From positions 124,001 through 188,000 of the forward strand of contig JAJDUL010000035.1 of assembly GCA_022826685.1 (NCBI GenBank): 64,000 bases of DNA, written 5' to 3'. Positions within the stretch are counted from its first letter, which is position 1, and each line of letters opens with the position of its first letter. The notes beneath the pieces were generated by a model. The model did no database searches, was not told the origin of the DNA, and saw nothing but the letters and a program-made list of their open reading frames with translations. This DNA comes from Gemmatimonadota bacterium (GTDB lineage Bacteria > Gemmatimonadota > Gemmatimonadetes > Palauibacterales > Palauibacteraceae). The translations under genes were made by a program, and so were the position numbers. Positions 28,538 to 37,474 of the stretch are shown in pieces.

Positions 28538-28975
28538 ATGAGTGAGTTGAACCGGCGCCGGGGGATCGCGCTCCTGGCGCTGGCCGGGCTCTTCCTCTCC
28601 ACCTACCTCTTCCTCTACGCGCTCGGCTACTACGGCGAGCTTGCGTGCGGCGCGGGCGGCTGCGATCTCGTGCAGGGGTCGCGCTGGGCCCGCTTCCTCG
28701 GATTCCCCGTGGCCGGCTGGGGCGTGGGCTGGTACGTGGCCGTGTTCGGCGTCTCGATGCTGGGGACCCGGGACGGCATCGGCGCCGCGGGCTGGATCCC
28801 GCGCGTGCTGGCCGTGCTCGCCCTGGGCGGACTCGCCTTCACGATCTACCTCACGGCGCTGGAACTCTGGGTCATCCACGCCATCTGCCGCTGGTGCGTG
28901 GGAAGCGCCGTCATCACCCTCGGCATCTTCCTCCTCACCCTCCCCGACTTCCGCGCGCTCCGTCGCCCGGGCTGA
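28538..28975 (+). CDS. Vitamin K epoxide reductase (VKOR) family thiol oxidoreductase
   Basis: 145 residues with four membrane helices. Two cysteine pairs define VKOR: a periplasmic loop pair in LACGAGGCDLVQGS, and the CXXC pair CRWC in HAICRWCVGSAV near the end of a helix. The serine after the loop pair is also conserved in the family. VKOR proteins pass electrons from DsbA-like partners to quinone and replace DsbB in many bacteria. Adjacency to the DsbA-like gene supports that role here. Confidence 0.88.
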   Translation: MSELNRRRGIALLALAGLFLSTYLFLYALGYYGELACGAGGCDLVQGSRWARFLGFPVAGWGVGWYVAVFGVSMLGTRDGIGAAGWIPRVLAVLALGGLAFTIYLTALELWVIHAICRWCVGSAVITLGIFLLTLPDFRALRRPG

Positions 28976-28990
28976 CGCGCCCGGGCCGGA

Positions 28991-29944
28991 TCAGGAGCCT
29001 GGGGGGCGAAGTTCGTTCCAGCGTTCGATGAACGCCACCGCGGCTCCGACGAAGATCTCGGTGGCGATTCGGCCGCGTTCCACGGTGGCTCCGGCCGGAT
29101 GACGCGTGCCCCACACGCCCGTGGACGACATCTCCGCGGACGATGTCCCCTTGCCGGTCGACTCGTCCTTGAGTCCCTCGGCGAGGAACACCGCAAGCGC
29201 CGTCGGATCGCCCGCCAGCACATCGGGGAGCATCGCCTCCAGGTGCGCCGGCATCGTGACCTCCGCCGGGATCGCCGCCTCGATGTCCACCAGCGTCGGC
29301 ATGAGGTAGAGCGAACTCGAGGTCTCGGGTGTCCCGCCGTGACGGTCGAGTTCGTCGGGCGGCGGCGTCGGGACGGAGGCCATCCGGTCCCGATCCCGGA
29401 ACGGCCCCGACACCGCGCCCAGATCGACCGCGATCCCCGCCGTCTCCTGGTTGATGCGGTCCACGATGAACGTCGTGATGGCGCGGTTCCCGCCGTGCGC
29501 GTTCAACATCAGGAAGCGCTTGAATCCGTGCGCGATGAGGCTCTTCACCGCCTCGACGTACACCTCCTGTATGAGCGTGGAGGGCAGCGTGATCGTCCCC
29601 TCGAACCCCATGTGATACGGGGACTGTCCCGGCAGGAGGATCGGAGCCACGAGGACGTCGGCCTGCTGCGCCACGAGCTTCGCCTGCTCGACGCCGTTCA
29701 GGTAGTCGGTGCCGATCGGAAGGTGGTTGCCGTGCTGTTCCAGCGCGGCGACCGGGATCAGGACCATGTCGCTGCGCGCGAGAAAGTCCCGCACCTCCGG
29801 CACGGTCATGTGGGGCAGGTAGTTCTTCACCTTCTCCTGCGTCCACAGCGGATTCGTCTGCGGGTTCGCCTGCGCGACGGCCGCGTGGGCGGCCGCCGCC
29901 GGAGCGAGGGCAAGGGACAGGAAGACGGGCAGAGATCGTCGCAT
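28991..29944 (-). CDS. Exported creatininase/creatinine amidohydrolase family protein
   Basis: 317 residues. A signal peptide (LPVFLSLALAPAAAAHA) precedes a mature domain of about 290 residues. Metal-binding blocks of the creatininase fold are present: EQHGNHLPIGTD near residue 68, NAHGGNRA near 149, and HGGTPETSSSLYLMP near 203. The family includes zinc/manganese amidohydrolases acting on creatinine, formamides and riboflavin or mycofactocin intermediates. The exported location makes a scavenging role likely, but the substrate is not known. Convergent with the VKOR gene. Confidence 0.85.
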   Translation of the reverse strand: MRRSLPVFLSLALAPAAAAHAAVAQANPQTNPLWTQEKVKNYLPHMTVPEVRDFLARSDMVLIPVAALEQHGNHLPIGTDYLNGVEQAKLVAQQADVLVAPILLPGQSPYHMGFEGTITLPSTLIQEVYVEAVKSLIAHGFKRFLMLNAHGGNRAITTFIVDRINQETAGIAVDLGAVSGPFRDRDRMASVPTPPPDELDRHGGTPETSSSLYLMPTLVDIEAAIPAEVTMPAHLEAMLPDVLAGDPTALAVFLAEGLKDESTGKGTSSAEMSSTGVWGTRHPAGATVERGRIATEIFVGAAVAFIERWNELRPPGS

Positions 29945-29985
29945 GGGACCTGCTCCTGTCAGAGGGTCACGCGGCCCCCGGGGTC

Positions 29986-30876
29986 TCAGGCGGTGGCGCG
30001 CCAGAACCCTTCCAGCGCCTCTCCGTCCGGCGAGGCGCGCAGCTTGTCGAAGGCCCGGTTCCGGATCTGCCGGATGCGCTCGCGGGTCACGCCGAGGAGC
30101 GAGCCGATCTCCTCCAGCGTCATCTCCTCGCCGTCGTCGAGGCCGTAGTAGAGGACGAGGATCTTCCGCTCGCGCTCCGTGAGGTAGCGCTCGAACATCC
30201 TCTCCAGGAACTCCCGGCGCGCCTGGTCCTCGACATCCTCCTCGATGTCCGCGTCGTCCATCCCCGAGAAGCGCTCCCCGAAGGACGCGCTGTCGCGGTC
30301 GGACTTGTCGAGCGGCGCGTCGAGGCTGAGCTCGGCCGAGGCCACGCGCCGCAGCGCGCGCACCGTCTCCACCGGCTCCTCCATCTCCTCGGCGATCTCA
30401 CGGTCCGTCGGTGAGCGTCCCAGCTTCTGCGTGAGCGCCGTCTCCGTCCGGGAGAGCTTGACGAGATTAGAGTTCTGGTTCAGCGGGATGCGCACGGAGC
30501 GGGTCTGTTCAGCCAGCGCCTGCAGCACCGTCTGCCGAATCCACCACACCGCGTAGGAGATGAACTTCACGCCCTTGTCGGGATCGAACTTCTTGACGGC
30601 CTTGAGCAGACCTTCGTTCCCGATGCAGACGAGTTCGGCCAGGTTGAGCCCCCGGCCCTGGTATTTCTTCACATACGAGATCACGAACCGCAGGTTCGCC
30701 GTGACGAGGCGCTCCGCCGCGTGGCGGTCGCCGGCCCGCGCCTTGCGCGCGATCTCCCGCTCGATCTGCGGGTTCTCGATGAGCGGATAGCGCTCGACAT
30801 CCTGCAGATACTGGTCGAACGAGTCGAGCGCGTGCGTGTCGAAGAACATGCGTCGGCTGGTAGCCGTCTTCGCCAT
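29986..30876 (-). CDS. Sigma-70 family RNA polymerase sigma factor (group 2-like)
   Basis: 296 residues from ATG 30876 (MAKTATSRR). Region 1.2 appears in FDQYLQDVERYPLIENPQIEREIARKARAGD, region 2 in ANLRFVISYVKKYQGRGLNLAELVCIGNEGLLKAVKKFDP and GVKFISYAVWWIRQ, regions 3-4 later, and the 4.2 helix-turn-helix in LEEIGSLLGVTRERIRQIRNRAFDKLR. Region 1.1 is missing, so this is not a canonical RpoD but a group 2-type or compact primary sigma factor. It is followed downstream by a creatininase-like gene 41 bases on and preceded by the ccm genes on the same strand. An AT-rich patch at 30973-31011 may hold its promoter, though I could not place -35 and -10 boxes reliably. Confidence 0.9.
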   Translation of the reverse strand: MAKTATSRRMFFDTHALDSFDQYLQDVERYPLIENPQIEREIARKARAGDRHAAERLVTANLRFVISYVKKYQGRGLNLAELVCIGNEGLLKAVKKFDPDKGVKFISYAVWWIRQTVLQALAEQTRSVRIPLNQNSNLVKLSRTETALTQKLGRSPTDREIAEEMEEPVETVRALRRVASAELSLDAPLDKSDRDSASFGERFSGMDDADIEEDVEDQARREFLERMFERYLTERERKILVLYYGLDDGEEMTLEEIGSLLGVTRERIRQIRNRAFDKLRASPDGEALEGFWRATA

Positions 30877-31035
30877 ATGAAATCCGAATCCTGACCCGGG
30901 TCGGTTGTCGAAAACTATCGTCGCGGGGCGGGCCAACCGGAACTCCGCCCCGCCACGGTTCGATCCGATCGCCCTTGATACAAACTTGAAATAATAGAGA
31001 AAATCAGAGCGAACCGCACGTTTTCCCGACAGCTG

Positions 31036-31188
31036 TTACCCCGGACCCCCCGCCCGGGCTCCCTCGCCGCCCCGGCCCGAAGCCGCGGCCGCCATGCGTT
31101 CGCGACGCCGCAGGCGGAGGAGATACCAGCAGAGGGAGGCCCAGGTGATCCCGTATCCGGCGCCGATGAACAGCCAGTGATCGTTCAT
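31036..31188 (-). CDS. ccmD: CcmD-like heme exporter small subunit
   Basis: 50 residues beginning MNDHWLFIGAGYGITWASL. One membrane helix is followed by a basic stretch (LRLRRRERM) and a glycine-rich tail. This is the layout of CcmD, the small protein that stabilises the CcmABC complex in cytochrome c maturation. It starts 8 bases after the ccmC stop. It was found by reading the reverse strand and is easily missed because of its size. The family is assigned from position, size and helix-basic architecture; the sequence itself is too short for certainty. Confidence 0.7.
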   Translation of the reverse strand: MNDHWLFIGAGYGITWASLCWYLLRLRRRERMAAAASGRGGEGARAGGPG

Positions 31189-31195
31189 ACCCGGT

Positions 31196-31855
31196 TCACC
31201 CTTCCTCCGGTCCCGACAGTTCGAGTTCGAGTTCCGTTGCAGCCAGCCGGTATCGCCGCAGCCACAGGTAGGCGAACGCGAGCGTGTAGGCGACGAATCC
31301 GAGCAGCATCACGAGCCCGTACGCGCTCCACATGGACTGCGGTGAGGACGGGGGCTGGTGCAGGCTCCGCCACCAGAACACCGACAGGTACACGATCGGG
31401 ACCTGGACGAAGGCGATGAGACCGATCACCGCCGCCCAGCGCGCTCGCCGGTCCGGATCCTCCGTCATCGATCGCACGACGAGGTATCCCGTATAGATGG
31501 GTACGAGGAGCGCCGTGGTCGTGACGCGCGGGTCCCACGCCCACCAGATCCCCCAGGTGGGCCGGCCCCAGAGCGTGCCGAGGATGAGGGTGAGGACGGC
31601 TGCGAGCACCCCGAGTTCCGCGGCGGAGACCGCGAGGAGGTCCCACTTCAGTTGGCGCTGCACGAGATAGAGGATGCTCATGAGGAAGACGACGAAGAAC
31701 GCGAGCATCATCACCCACGCGACCGGCACGTGGACGTAGAGGAGGCGCTGGACCTCGCCCTGCAGCGCGTCGGCGGGCAGGACGGCGAGTCCGAGCACGC
31801 TTCCGACCGCGATGAGGGCGATCGAAACCCATCCGAGCATGGTCAGTTTGTTCAT
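31196..31855 (-). CDS. ccmC: Heme exporter subunit CcmC
   Basis: 219 residues, about six membrane helices. The tryptophan-rich heme-binding motif WGIWWAWDPR occurs near residue 101, followed by TTTALLVPIYTGY, as in the CcmC/CcmF heme-handling family. A histidine flank is present in the first part (YVHVPVAWVMM). CcmC delivers heme to the periplasmic chaperone CcmE. Located between ccmB, which ends 10 bases away, and ccmD. No CcmE, CcmF or CcmH gene is in the window. Confidence 0.92.
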   Translation of the reverse strand: MNKLTMLGWVSIALIAVGSVLGLAVLPADALQGEVQRLLYVHVPVAWVMMLAFFVVFLMSILYLVQRQLKWDLLAVSAAELGVLAAVLTLILGTLWGRPTWGIWWAWDPRVTTTALLVPIYTGYLVVRSMTEDPDRRARWAAVIGLIAFVQVPIVYLSVFWWRSLHQPPSSPQSMWSAYGLVMLLGFVAYTLAFAYLWLRRYRLAATELELELSGPEEG

Positions 31856-31865
31856 GAGACCCGCA

Positions 31866-32546
31866 TCACTCCTCGAGGACGACGGGGAAGATCCACAGAC
31901 AGACCACGAACAGTATCACGTCGTAGGACGCGAGTAACCTCAGCCAGCCGCCGGCCCGTCCGAGCGGGTCGCCGGCGAGGAACGCTTCGGTCGCGCCGAC
32001 GCTCCCGAGGACGACGGGGACGAGGGCGGGGAAGAGGAGGAGCGGCAGCAGGAGTTCGCGCGCCCGGAGGTGGACGGTGAGGGCGGAGAAGAAAGTCCCG
32101 ATGACGGAGAAGCCGAAGGTGCCGAGGACGGCCACGAGGAGGAGCGGGCCGGCCTGCGCGGTGAAGTCGACCTGGTACAGGATCGCGGCGGCGGGGAAGA
32201 GGACGACCTCGAGCGCGGCGAGCACGACGAGGTTGCCGGCCAGCTTTCCCAGGTAGATCGCGCGCACGTCGCCGGGATAGAGCCGCAGCAGGCGGGTCCC
32301 GCCCGCGAGTTCCTCGTTCTGAAACGTCCGGCCGAGGGAGAGGGTGCCGGTGAAGACGATCGCCACCCAGAGGAGGCCGCCGGCGAGCCGACCGAGCAGG
32401 TCGTTGTCCACCCCGATGGCGAAGCTGAACATGAAGAGGACGAGCGCGGCGAAGGAGAGCATCGCCGTGAAGCCCTGCCGCGTGCGGGTCTCCGACAGGA
32501 TGTCCTTCCACAGGATGGCGGCGGCGCGCCGCGGGAGGTCGCTCAT
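31866..32546 (-). CDS. ccmB: Heme exporter permease CcmB
   Basis: 226 residues beginning MSDLPRRAAAILWKDILSETRTRQ, the typical CcmB opening. About six membrane helices follow, including GDVRAIYLGKLAGNLVVLAALEVVLFPAAAILY. Its ATG overlaps the ccmA stop (ATGA). CcmB is the membrane partner of the CcmA ATPase in cytochrome c maturation. The frame stays open upstream into ccmA, but only this start gives the known N-terminus. Confidence 0.9.
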   Translation of the reverse strand: MSDLPRRAAAILWKDILSETRTRQGFTAMLSFAALVLFMFSFAIGVDNDLLGRLAGGLLWVAIVFTGTLSLGRTFQNEELAGGTRLLRLYPGDVRAIYLGKLAGNLVVLAALEVVLFPAAAILYQVDFTAQAGPLLLVAVLGTFGFSVIGTFFSALTVHLRARELLLPLLLFPALVPVVLGSVGATEAFLAGDPLGRAGGWLRLLASYDVILFVVCLWIFPVVLEE

Positions 32547-33193
32547 GCGGTCACGTCGTCCACCCGGCCGCCGACCAGCCGCACGACGTCGTCGGCGTGT
32601 CGGCTCGCGTCCTCGACCCGGTGCGAGGCGATGACCACGGCGGCGCCGGCGTCGCGCCACCCGCGGACCGCGTCGTGGACGAGTCCCACGCCGTCCTCGT
32701 CCAGGCTCACGAAGGGTTCGTCGAGCAGCACCAGCTCGAGCGGACGGAGCCGGAGCCGCGCGAGTTCGAGGCGCTTGCGCATCCCGGTCGACCAGCCCCG
32801 CACGGGGAGGTCCGCCGCCCCGCGGAGATCGAACGCGGCGAGCGCGTCCCGCAGGTCGTCGTCCGTGGCGTCCGTCCCGGACATGCGGGCCGCGAAGCGC
32901 AGGTTCTCGACCCCGGTCAACTCCTCGTAGGCGTGCCCGCCGGCCGTCATGAACGCGGCCCCCGTCCGGATCTCGTCCCCGCCCGCGGGGAGGGTGTGAC
33001 CCAGAACCTCCAGCCGGCCCGCCGTCGGCTTGAGCAGCGTCGAGATGAGGCGGAGGAGCGTCGTCTTGCCCGTCCCGTTCGCGCCGAGCAGCGCGACGAC
33101 CGCGCCTCGCGGCACCGTGAGGTCGACCCCGCGGAGCGCCCAGCGGCGCCCGAAGCGCCGTGTGACGCCCTCCGCCGCGACCGCGAGGCTCAC
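32543..33193 (-). CDS. ccmA: Heme exporter ATP-binding protein CcmA
   Basis: 216 residues. Walker A is LLGANGTGKTT near residue 37, the ABC signature region is WSTGMRKRLELARL (serine kept, glycine-threonine-glycine pattern altered), and Walker B is LELVLLDEPFVSLDE. A single soluble ABC domain with no membrane helix matches CcmA, which powers release of holo-CcmE. Gene order A-B-C-D on the minus strand supports the call over a generic ABC ATPase. Confidence 0.9.
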   Translation of the reverse strand: MSLAVAAEGVTRRFGRRWALRGVDLTVPRGAVVALLGANGTGKTTLLRLISTLLKPTAGRLEVLGHTLPAGGDEIRTGAAFMTAGGHAYEELTGVENLRFAARMSGTDATDDDLRDALAAFDLRGAADLPVRGWSTGMRKRLELARLRLRPLELVLLDEPFVSLDEDGVGLVHDAVRGWRDAGAAVVIASHRVEDASRHADDVVRLVGGRVDDVTA

Positions 33194-33300
33194 CGGCCCG
33201 CCCTCCCGCTGCGCACCGCCGGACCACGCACCGCTCGCCTGCGCCCGGCCCGGCTGCGCGCTGTTGGCCGATTGCGGGGGGCGCTCATACGTTCCGCCGC

Positions 33301-34506
33301 ATGGAACTCGACCGGATCGCCCGTCTCGCCGGAGGCGGGGGCGGCAAGGTGCTGCTCTACGTGCTCGACGGACTGGGCGGGCTGCCGCGCGAGCCCGGGG
33401 GGCCGACCGAACTCGAGGCCGCCCGCACGCCGCACCTCGACGAACTCGCCCGCGCCGGGACGTGCGGCCTCCACGACCCCGTTGCGCCGGGCATCACCCC
33501 GGGCAGCGGCCCCGGCCACCTGGCCCTGTTCGGCTACGATCCCCTCGTGTACGAGATCGGCCGCGGCGTGCTCGAAGCCCTCGGCATCGAATTCCCCCTT
33601 CGACCGGGCGACATCGCCGTGCGCGCCAACTTCTGCACCCTCGACGCCCGCGGCCGGGTGACCGATCGCCGCGCGGGCCGCATCCCGTGCGAGGAAGCCG
33701 CCCCCCTGGCCGCCCGGCTCAACGGCATCGAACTCGACGGCGCCCGCTGTACGGTGCGTCACGTGAAGGAGCACCGCTTCGTCCTCGTCCTGCACCCCGA
33801 CGCCCCGGCGGGCGACGCCGTGAACGACACCGATCCCGGCATGACCGGCCGGCCGCCGCACGCCCTCGCCGCGCGGAACGCGGAAGCCGAACCCACGGCG
33901 CGGCTCCTCGCGGCGTGGCTCGAAGCGGCCGCGGAGCGGCTCACCGGCCAGCCGCAGGCGAACATGGCGCTCCTGCGCGGCGTCTCCAGCCAGCCCGACT
34001 GGCCCCGCTTCCCCGACGTATTCGGGATGCGGGCCACGGCCGCCGCGGCGTACCCGATGTACCGCGGCGTCGCACGCCTCGTCGGCATGGACGCGCGCAC
34101 GGTGCCCGCGGGCGCCCCGCCACTCGTCGACGCCCTGAAGGCGCGGTTCGCCGAGCACGATTTCTTCTTCCTCCACTTCAAGCCTCCCGACAAGGCCGGA
34201 GAAGACGGCGACTTCGACCGCAAGGTAGCCGCCATCGAGGAAGCGGACGCCATCGTCCCCGATCTCGTCGGCGCGGGCCCCGACGTCATCCTCGTGACCG
34301 GCGACCACTCGACCCCCTCGATCATGAGCAGCCACAGCTGGCACCCCGTGCCCTTTCTCCTCCACGGCAGCCCGGCCCGCACCGACGCCGCCACCACCTT
34401 CGGCGAGACCGCCTGCCGCGCGGGCGCCCACGGCCGCGTCCGAGGCTGCGACCTCATGCGCCTCGCCGCCGCCAGCGCCGGTCGCCTCGCGAAGTTCGGA
34501 GCCTAG
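33301..34506 (+). CDS. apgM: Archaeal-type 2,3-bisphosphoglycerate-independent phosphoglycerate mutase
   Basis: 401 residues, the length of the ApgM group and shorter than the bacterial GpmI form of about 510. The alkaline phosphatase-like metal site is built from LLYVLDGLGG at the start, the serine nucleophile region ITPGSGPGHLALFGYDP, and HFKPPDKAGEDGDFDRK with ILVTGDHSTPS near the end. These are the ApgM hallmarks. It interconverts 3- and 2-phosphoglycerate in glycolysis and gluconeogenesis. It starts 107 bases from ccmA on the opposite strand. Confidence 0.9.
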   Translation: MELDRIARLAGGGGGKVLLYVLDGLGGLPREPGGPTELEAARTPHLDELARAGTCGLHDPVAPGITPGSGPGHLALFGYDPLVYEIGRGVLEALGIEFPLRPGDIAVRANFCTLDARGRVTDRRAGRIPCEEAAPLAARLNGIELDGARCTVRHVKEHRFVLVLHPDAPAGDAVNDTDPGMTGRPPHALAARNAEAEPTARLLAAWLEAAAERLTGQPQANMALLRGVSSQPDWPRFPDVFGMRATAAAAYPMYRGVARLVGMDARTVPAGAPPLVDALKARFAEHDFFFLHFKPPDKAGEDGDFDRKVAAIEEADAIVPDLVGAGPDVILVTGDHSTPSIMSSHSWHPVPFLLHGSPARTDAATTFGETACRAGAHGRVRGCDLMRLAAASAGRLAKFGA

Positions 34507-34678
34507 CCGGAACGACCGAATCCGTACAGCCCAAGCGGGTTCCCGGCGATTCCGACGCCTCCCATCCGCCCCGGCGCCGATTCGAATTCGAGCGAAGCTC
34601 GACGCCTGGTGGACGGGGAGTGCCCGGCACGTGAGATTTGTGCGCGATGGGGTTCGGGCTGCTTGAGACGGGGGTTGG

Positions 34679-36133
34679 ATGATCGGTGCCACGGCGACGG
34701 GCTCTGCGCGGTCGCGCGGCCGCGGAGTCACGCGGCGCCTGAAGTTCATGGCGTTCGCGCTGAGCGTCGCGTCGCCGATGGGGGCGGCGGGTCAGGAACC
34801 GGGCCGGGTGGCGGGCGTCGTCCGCGCCGAGGACACCGGCGTACCCGTCGAGGGCGCCGCGGTTCGGCTGGCGGGAGCGGACGTCGTGGTGGCGGAAACC
34901 GTCACCGGCCCGGGTGGCACCTTCGCCTTTGAAGGCATCGCGCCGGGCGAATATGTGCTCGGTGTGCGTCGCATCGGCTTCGCCGCGTACAGCGTGCCGC
35001 TGGAGATGGGCGCTGACGGGCTGGCTCCGCTCGATGTGCGGCTGTCATTGGATCCAGTGGAGTTGGAGCCGCTGGAGGTGGACGTCGAGGGTCGGCCGCT
35101 CCGCCTGGTCGAGACGGGCTTCTACGACCGCATGGAGGAGGGCTGGGGCACGTACTTCGAGCCCGAGTGGATCAGGACCCGACGCGCGGGATTCATCCGG
35201 CTGACGGATTTCGTGTCGAACCTGCAGATGCGGGCGCCCCTGTCCCGCTGTCCCAAGGTGCCGGTCTACTACGACCGGCGACTCATCGGCGAAGCTGATG
35301 GCTGGGGGACCCGTCGCCCACGGTCGATCAACTCGGCGGGTACGCACCGGTCCGCCATCGAGCCGCCCGAGCAGCTGCTGGACCAATTGTCCGTGACGGA
35401 TCTGGGCGCTGCCGAATTGTATCCTACTTCATCTCCCATTCCGCTATTCGCTCTCAACGACACCACGATCAGCTGCGGCGCCATCATCCTGTGGTCCGAC
35501 TGGATGGCGCAGATGGGGAGAATAGTCCCGCAGATCGAAGTGAAGCTCTGTGAACCGGCCGGCCGTGCCGGCGAGGTGACGCTCGACGGGACGGTCGAGG
35601 ACCGGCTCACCGAGGTGCGGCTCCCGGCGGCCCGCATCCAGGCGTCGTTCGCGCCAGCCGGCGAGCGTGGGCTCCATGAACTCCGCGAGATCGAGGTGCG
35701 GTCCGACTCGACGGGCCGCTTCCGGCTCTGTGACCTTCCGTCCGGCGCCGATGTCACGCTGTCGCCCTCCTACGGCCTCCATCAGGGCGAGGCTGCGACG
35801 CTCCGCGTCGAACCCGGCGTGGTGGCTCGCCTGGTTGTGCCCGTGACTCTGCCGGGAGCGGTGGTCGGGCGGGTCGTGAACGGGAACACAGGGCGGGGGT
35901 TCTCCGCGGTACCCGTCGTGCTGGTCGGCGCCGACGTCCGATCCGTGACCGACGGCGGCGGCCGCTTCGCGATGGAGAACCTGCCGCCCGGCTCGTACCA
36001 GGTGCGGGCCGAGTGCGGCGGCTTCGAGTCGCCGACGCAGAGGGTCGTCGTCTCGGAGGCGCAACAGGCCCGGGTCCTCCTCGTCCTGGAGCCCGAAGAC
36101 CCCGGCCGCGATCTGCGCCGCTGCGACAACTGA
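34679..36133 (+). CDS. Secreted carboxypeptidase-regulatory-like protein with plug-like segment
   Basis: 484 residues. A basic stretch and hydrophobic core (FMAFALSVASPMGAAGQ) form a signal peptide. Residues 40-120 are one regulatory-like domain (GRVAGVVRAEDTGVPVEGAAVRLAG...GEYVLGVRRIGF). A middle region, TGFYDRMEEGWGTYFEPEWIRTRRAGFIRLTDFVSN, resembles the plug-like segment of the 20052 gene. Two further carboxypeptidase-type domains near the end (EVTLDGTVEDRLTEVRLPAARI and GAVVGRVVNGNTGRGFSAVPVVLVG) give three domains in all. No barrel follows. Expected in the periplasm or outer membrane; function unknown. Confidence 0.75.
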   Translation: MIGATATGSARSRGRGVTRRLKFMAFALSVASPMGAAGQEPGRVAGVVRAEDTGVPVEGAAVRLAGADVVVAETVTGPGGTFAFEGIAPGEYVLGVRRIGFAAYSVPLEMGADGLAPLDVRLSLDPVELEPLEVDVEGRPLRLVETGFYDRMEEGWGTYFEPEWIRTRRAGFIRLTDFVSNLQMRAPLSRCPKVPVYYDRRLIGEADGWGTRRPRSINSAGTHRSAIEPPEQLLDQLSVTDLGAAELYPTSSPIPLFALNDTTISCGAIILWSDWMAQMGRIVPQIEVKLCEPAGRAGEVTLDGTVEDRLTEVRLPAARIQASFAPAGERGLHELREIEVRSDSTGRFRLCDLPSGADVTLSPSYGLHQGEAATLRVEPGVVARLVVPVTLPGAVVGRVVNGNTGRGFSAVPVVLVGADVRSVTDGGGRFAMENLPPGSYQVRAECGGFESPTQRVVVSEAQQARVLLVLEPEDPGRDLRRCDN

Positions 36134-36177
36134 CGCGCCAACTCACTGACCTTCACGGCATGACCCGGCACGCACGC

Positions 36178-37392
36178 ATGAAAACGATTCCGTCCGCAAG
36201 GCGAGTCGTGCTCTGCATGGTCACGCTCGGCGTCGCCGGCTGTGACAGTGCCGCGGAATCGGACGGGGCGGCGAGAACGCTTCCGGTCGTGACGGCCACC
36301 CAGGTGCGGCAATTGACGGAGGCTGAGACCGCGGGGCCGTTGTTTCGGCCGGACCACGTGAGTCGAGTCGGCGATGATCTCTGGATTCTGGACGCCGGCA
36401 ACTTCCGTATCGTGATTCGCACGCCCGACAGCTTGTACGCCGTTGGACGAGAGGGTGATGGCCCCGGCGAGTTTCGGCTGCCGCTGAGTCTGTCCCCGAA
36501 CGTTACGGGCGGCGCGACCGTGTGGGATCGCATCGCGCAACGCCTGACGCGCTTTCGGCCGGACGCCGACGTTGAGGAGACCATCGCGGTGGAGCAGCGG
36601 CCCGGCAGGCTCGCGCGCGAGGTGTTCGACCTGGGCGATCGACGGCTCGTGATCTCCAGAGTCGCCCACGATGCGAGGAATCCGCCGGCGGAGGACGATG
36701 CGCCGCCCACCGTCATCGAGCTTGAGCACTTTGACTCTGATGCGATCGACACGGTCCGACACGTGCCGCTGTGGGGTCCTGTTGGAGTGTGGTCGGGCGA
36801 TGGAGGGACGATGAGGGTGTCCGCATTCTCGCGGCCGTTCGATTCGCCTCCGCACGCGGATGTGAGCGCGGCCTGCGGCGGACTGGCGGCGGTCTCGGTT
36901 GGGGGAAGGGGACTTGAGATCGTCCTGCTCGACAGGTTCGGCGACGTGGCCGGCGAAATCCGGGACTCCCTGCGTGGCCCGAGAATCACGGAGCAGGAGG
37001 TGGATGCGTTCTTCTCGACGGTCTTTCCGGAGGCACTCGTGGAGGAGTTCGACCTCAGAAACCTCCTGCCCGTGCCGGAGCGGCATCCAGCCGTGCACGA
37101 TCTTCAGTTCACGTCGGATGGCCGCGTATGGGCCCGGTTGGACCCGGAGTTCATCCTGCTCGAGGCGGATCGGCGGGAGCACAGCCGCTGGAGAGTGTGG
37201 ACGGTCCGGAGGGTCGATGACGTCGTGGACATTTCTCCGCCCTCCGACGTTCTCCTGCCGCACCTGTTCACCCCAAACGAAGTCTCGCGGGACACGATCT
37301 GGGGTGTGCGGATCAACGAATTGGGAATCCACACGATCGAAGGCTTCGTGGTGGAAGACTGGATCGGCTCCGGGGCCTGCACGGCGGGGTAG
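36178..37392 (+). CDS. Lipoprotein with beta-propeller-like repeats
   Basis: 404 residues starting MKTIPSARRVVL. The signal ends in a lipobox VAGC. The mature part resembles the six-bladed beta-propeller (NHL-like) lipoproteins common in Gemmatimonadota: RPDHVSRVGDDLWILDAGNFRIVI, then a GREGDGPGEFRLPLSLS motif, which is the diagnostic segment of that family (G-x-G-P-G-E-F). A long C-terminal stretch ends GVRINELGIHTIEGFVV. Role unknown. ATG 36160 upstream would add six residues; I prefer 36178 as it places charged residues directly before the hydrophobic core. It begins 44 bases after the preceding secreted protein. Confidence 0.75.
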   Translation: MKTIPSARRVVLCMVTLGVAGCDSAAESDGAARTLPVVTATQVRQLTEAETAGPLFRPDHVSRVGDDLWILDAGNFRIVIRTPDSLYAVGREGDGPGEFRLPLSLSPNVTGGATVWDRIAQRLTRFRPDADVEETIAVEQRPGRLAREVFDLGDRRLVISRVAHDARNPPAEDDAPPTVIELEHFDSDAIDTVRHVPLWGPVGVWSGDGGTMRVSAFSRPFDSPPHADVSAACGGLAAVSVGGRGLEIVLLDRFGDVAGEIRDSLRGPRITEQEVDAFFSTVFPEALVEEFDLRNLLPVPERHPAVHDLQFTSDGRVWARLDPEFILLEADRREHSRWRVWTVRRVDDVVDISPPSDVLLPHLFTPNEVSRDTIWGVRINELGIHTIEGFVVEDWIGSGACTAG

Positions 37393-37474
37393 CAAGACGT
37401 GACAACGCACGACACTCAGGCGTTCAGAGTACGTCGTGACGTTCGGAGACTGAGCACAAAACGGAAGTCGTACG

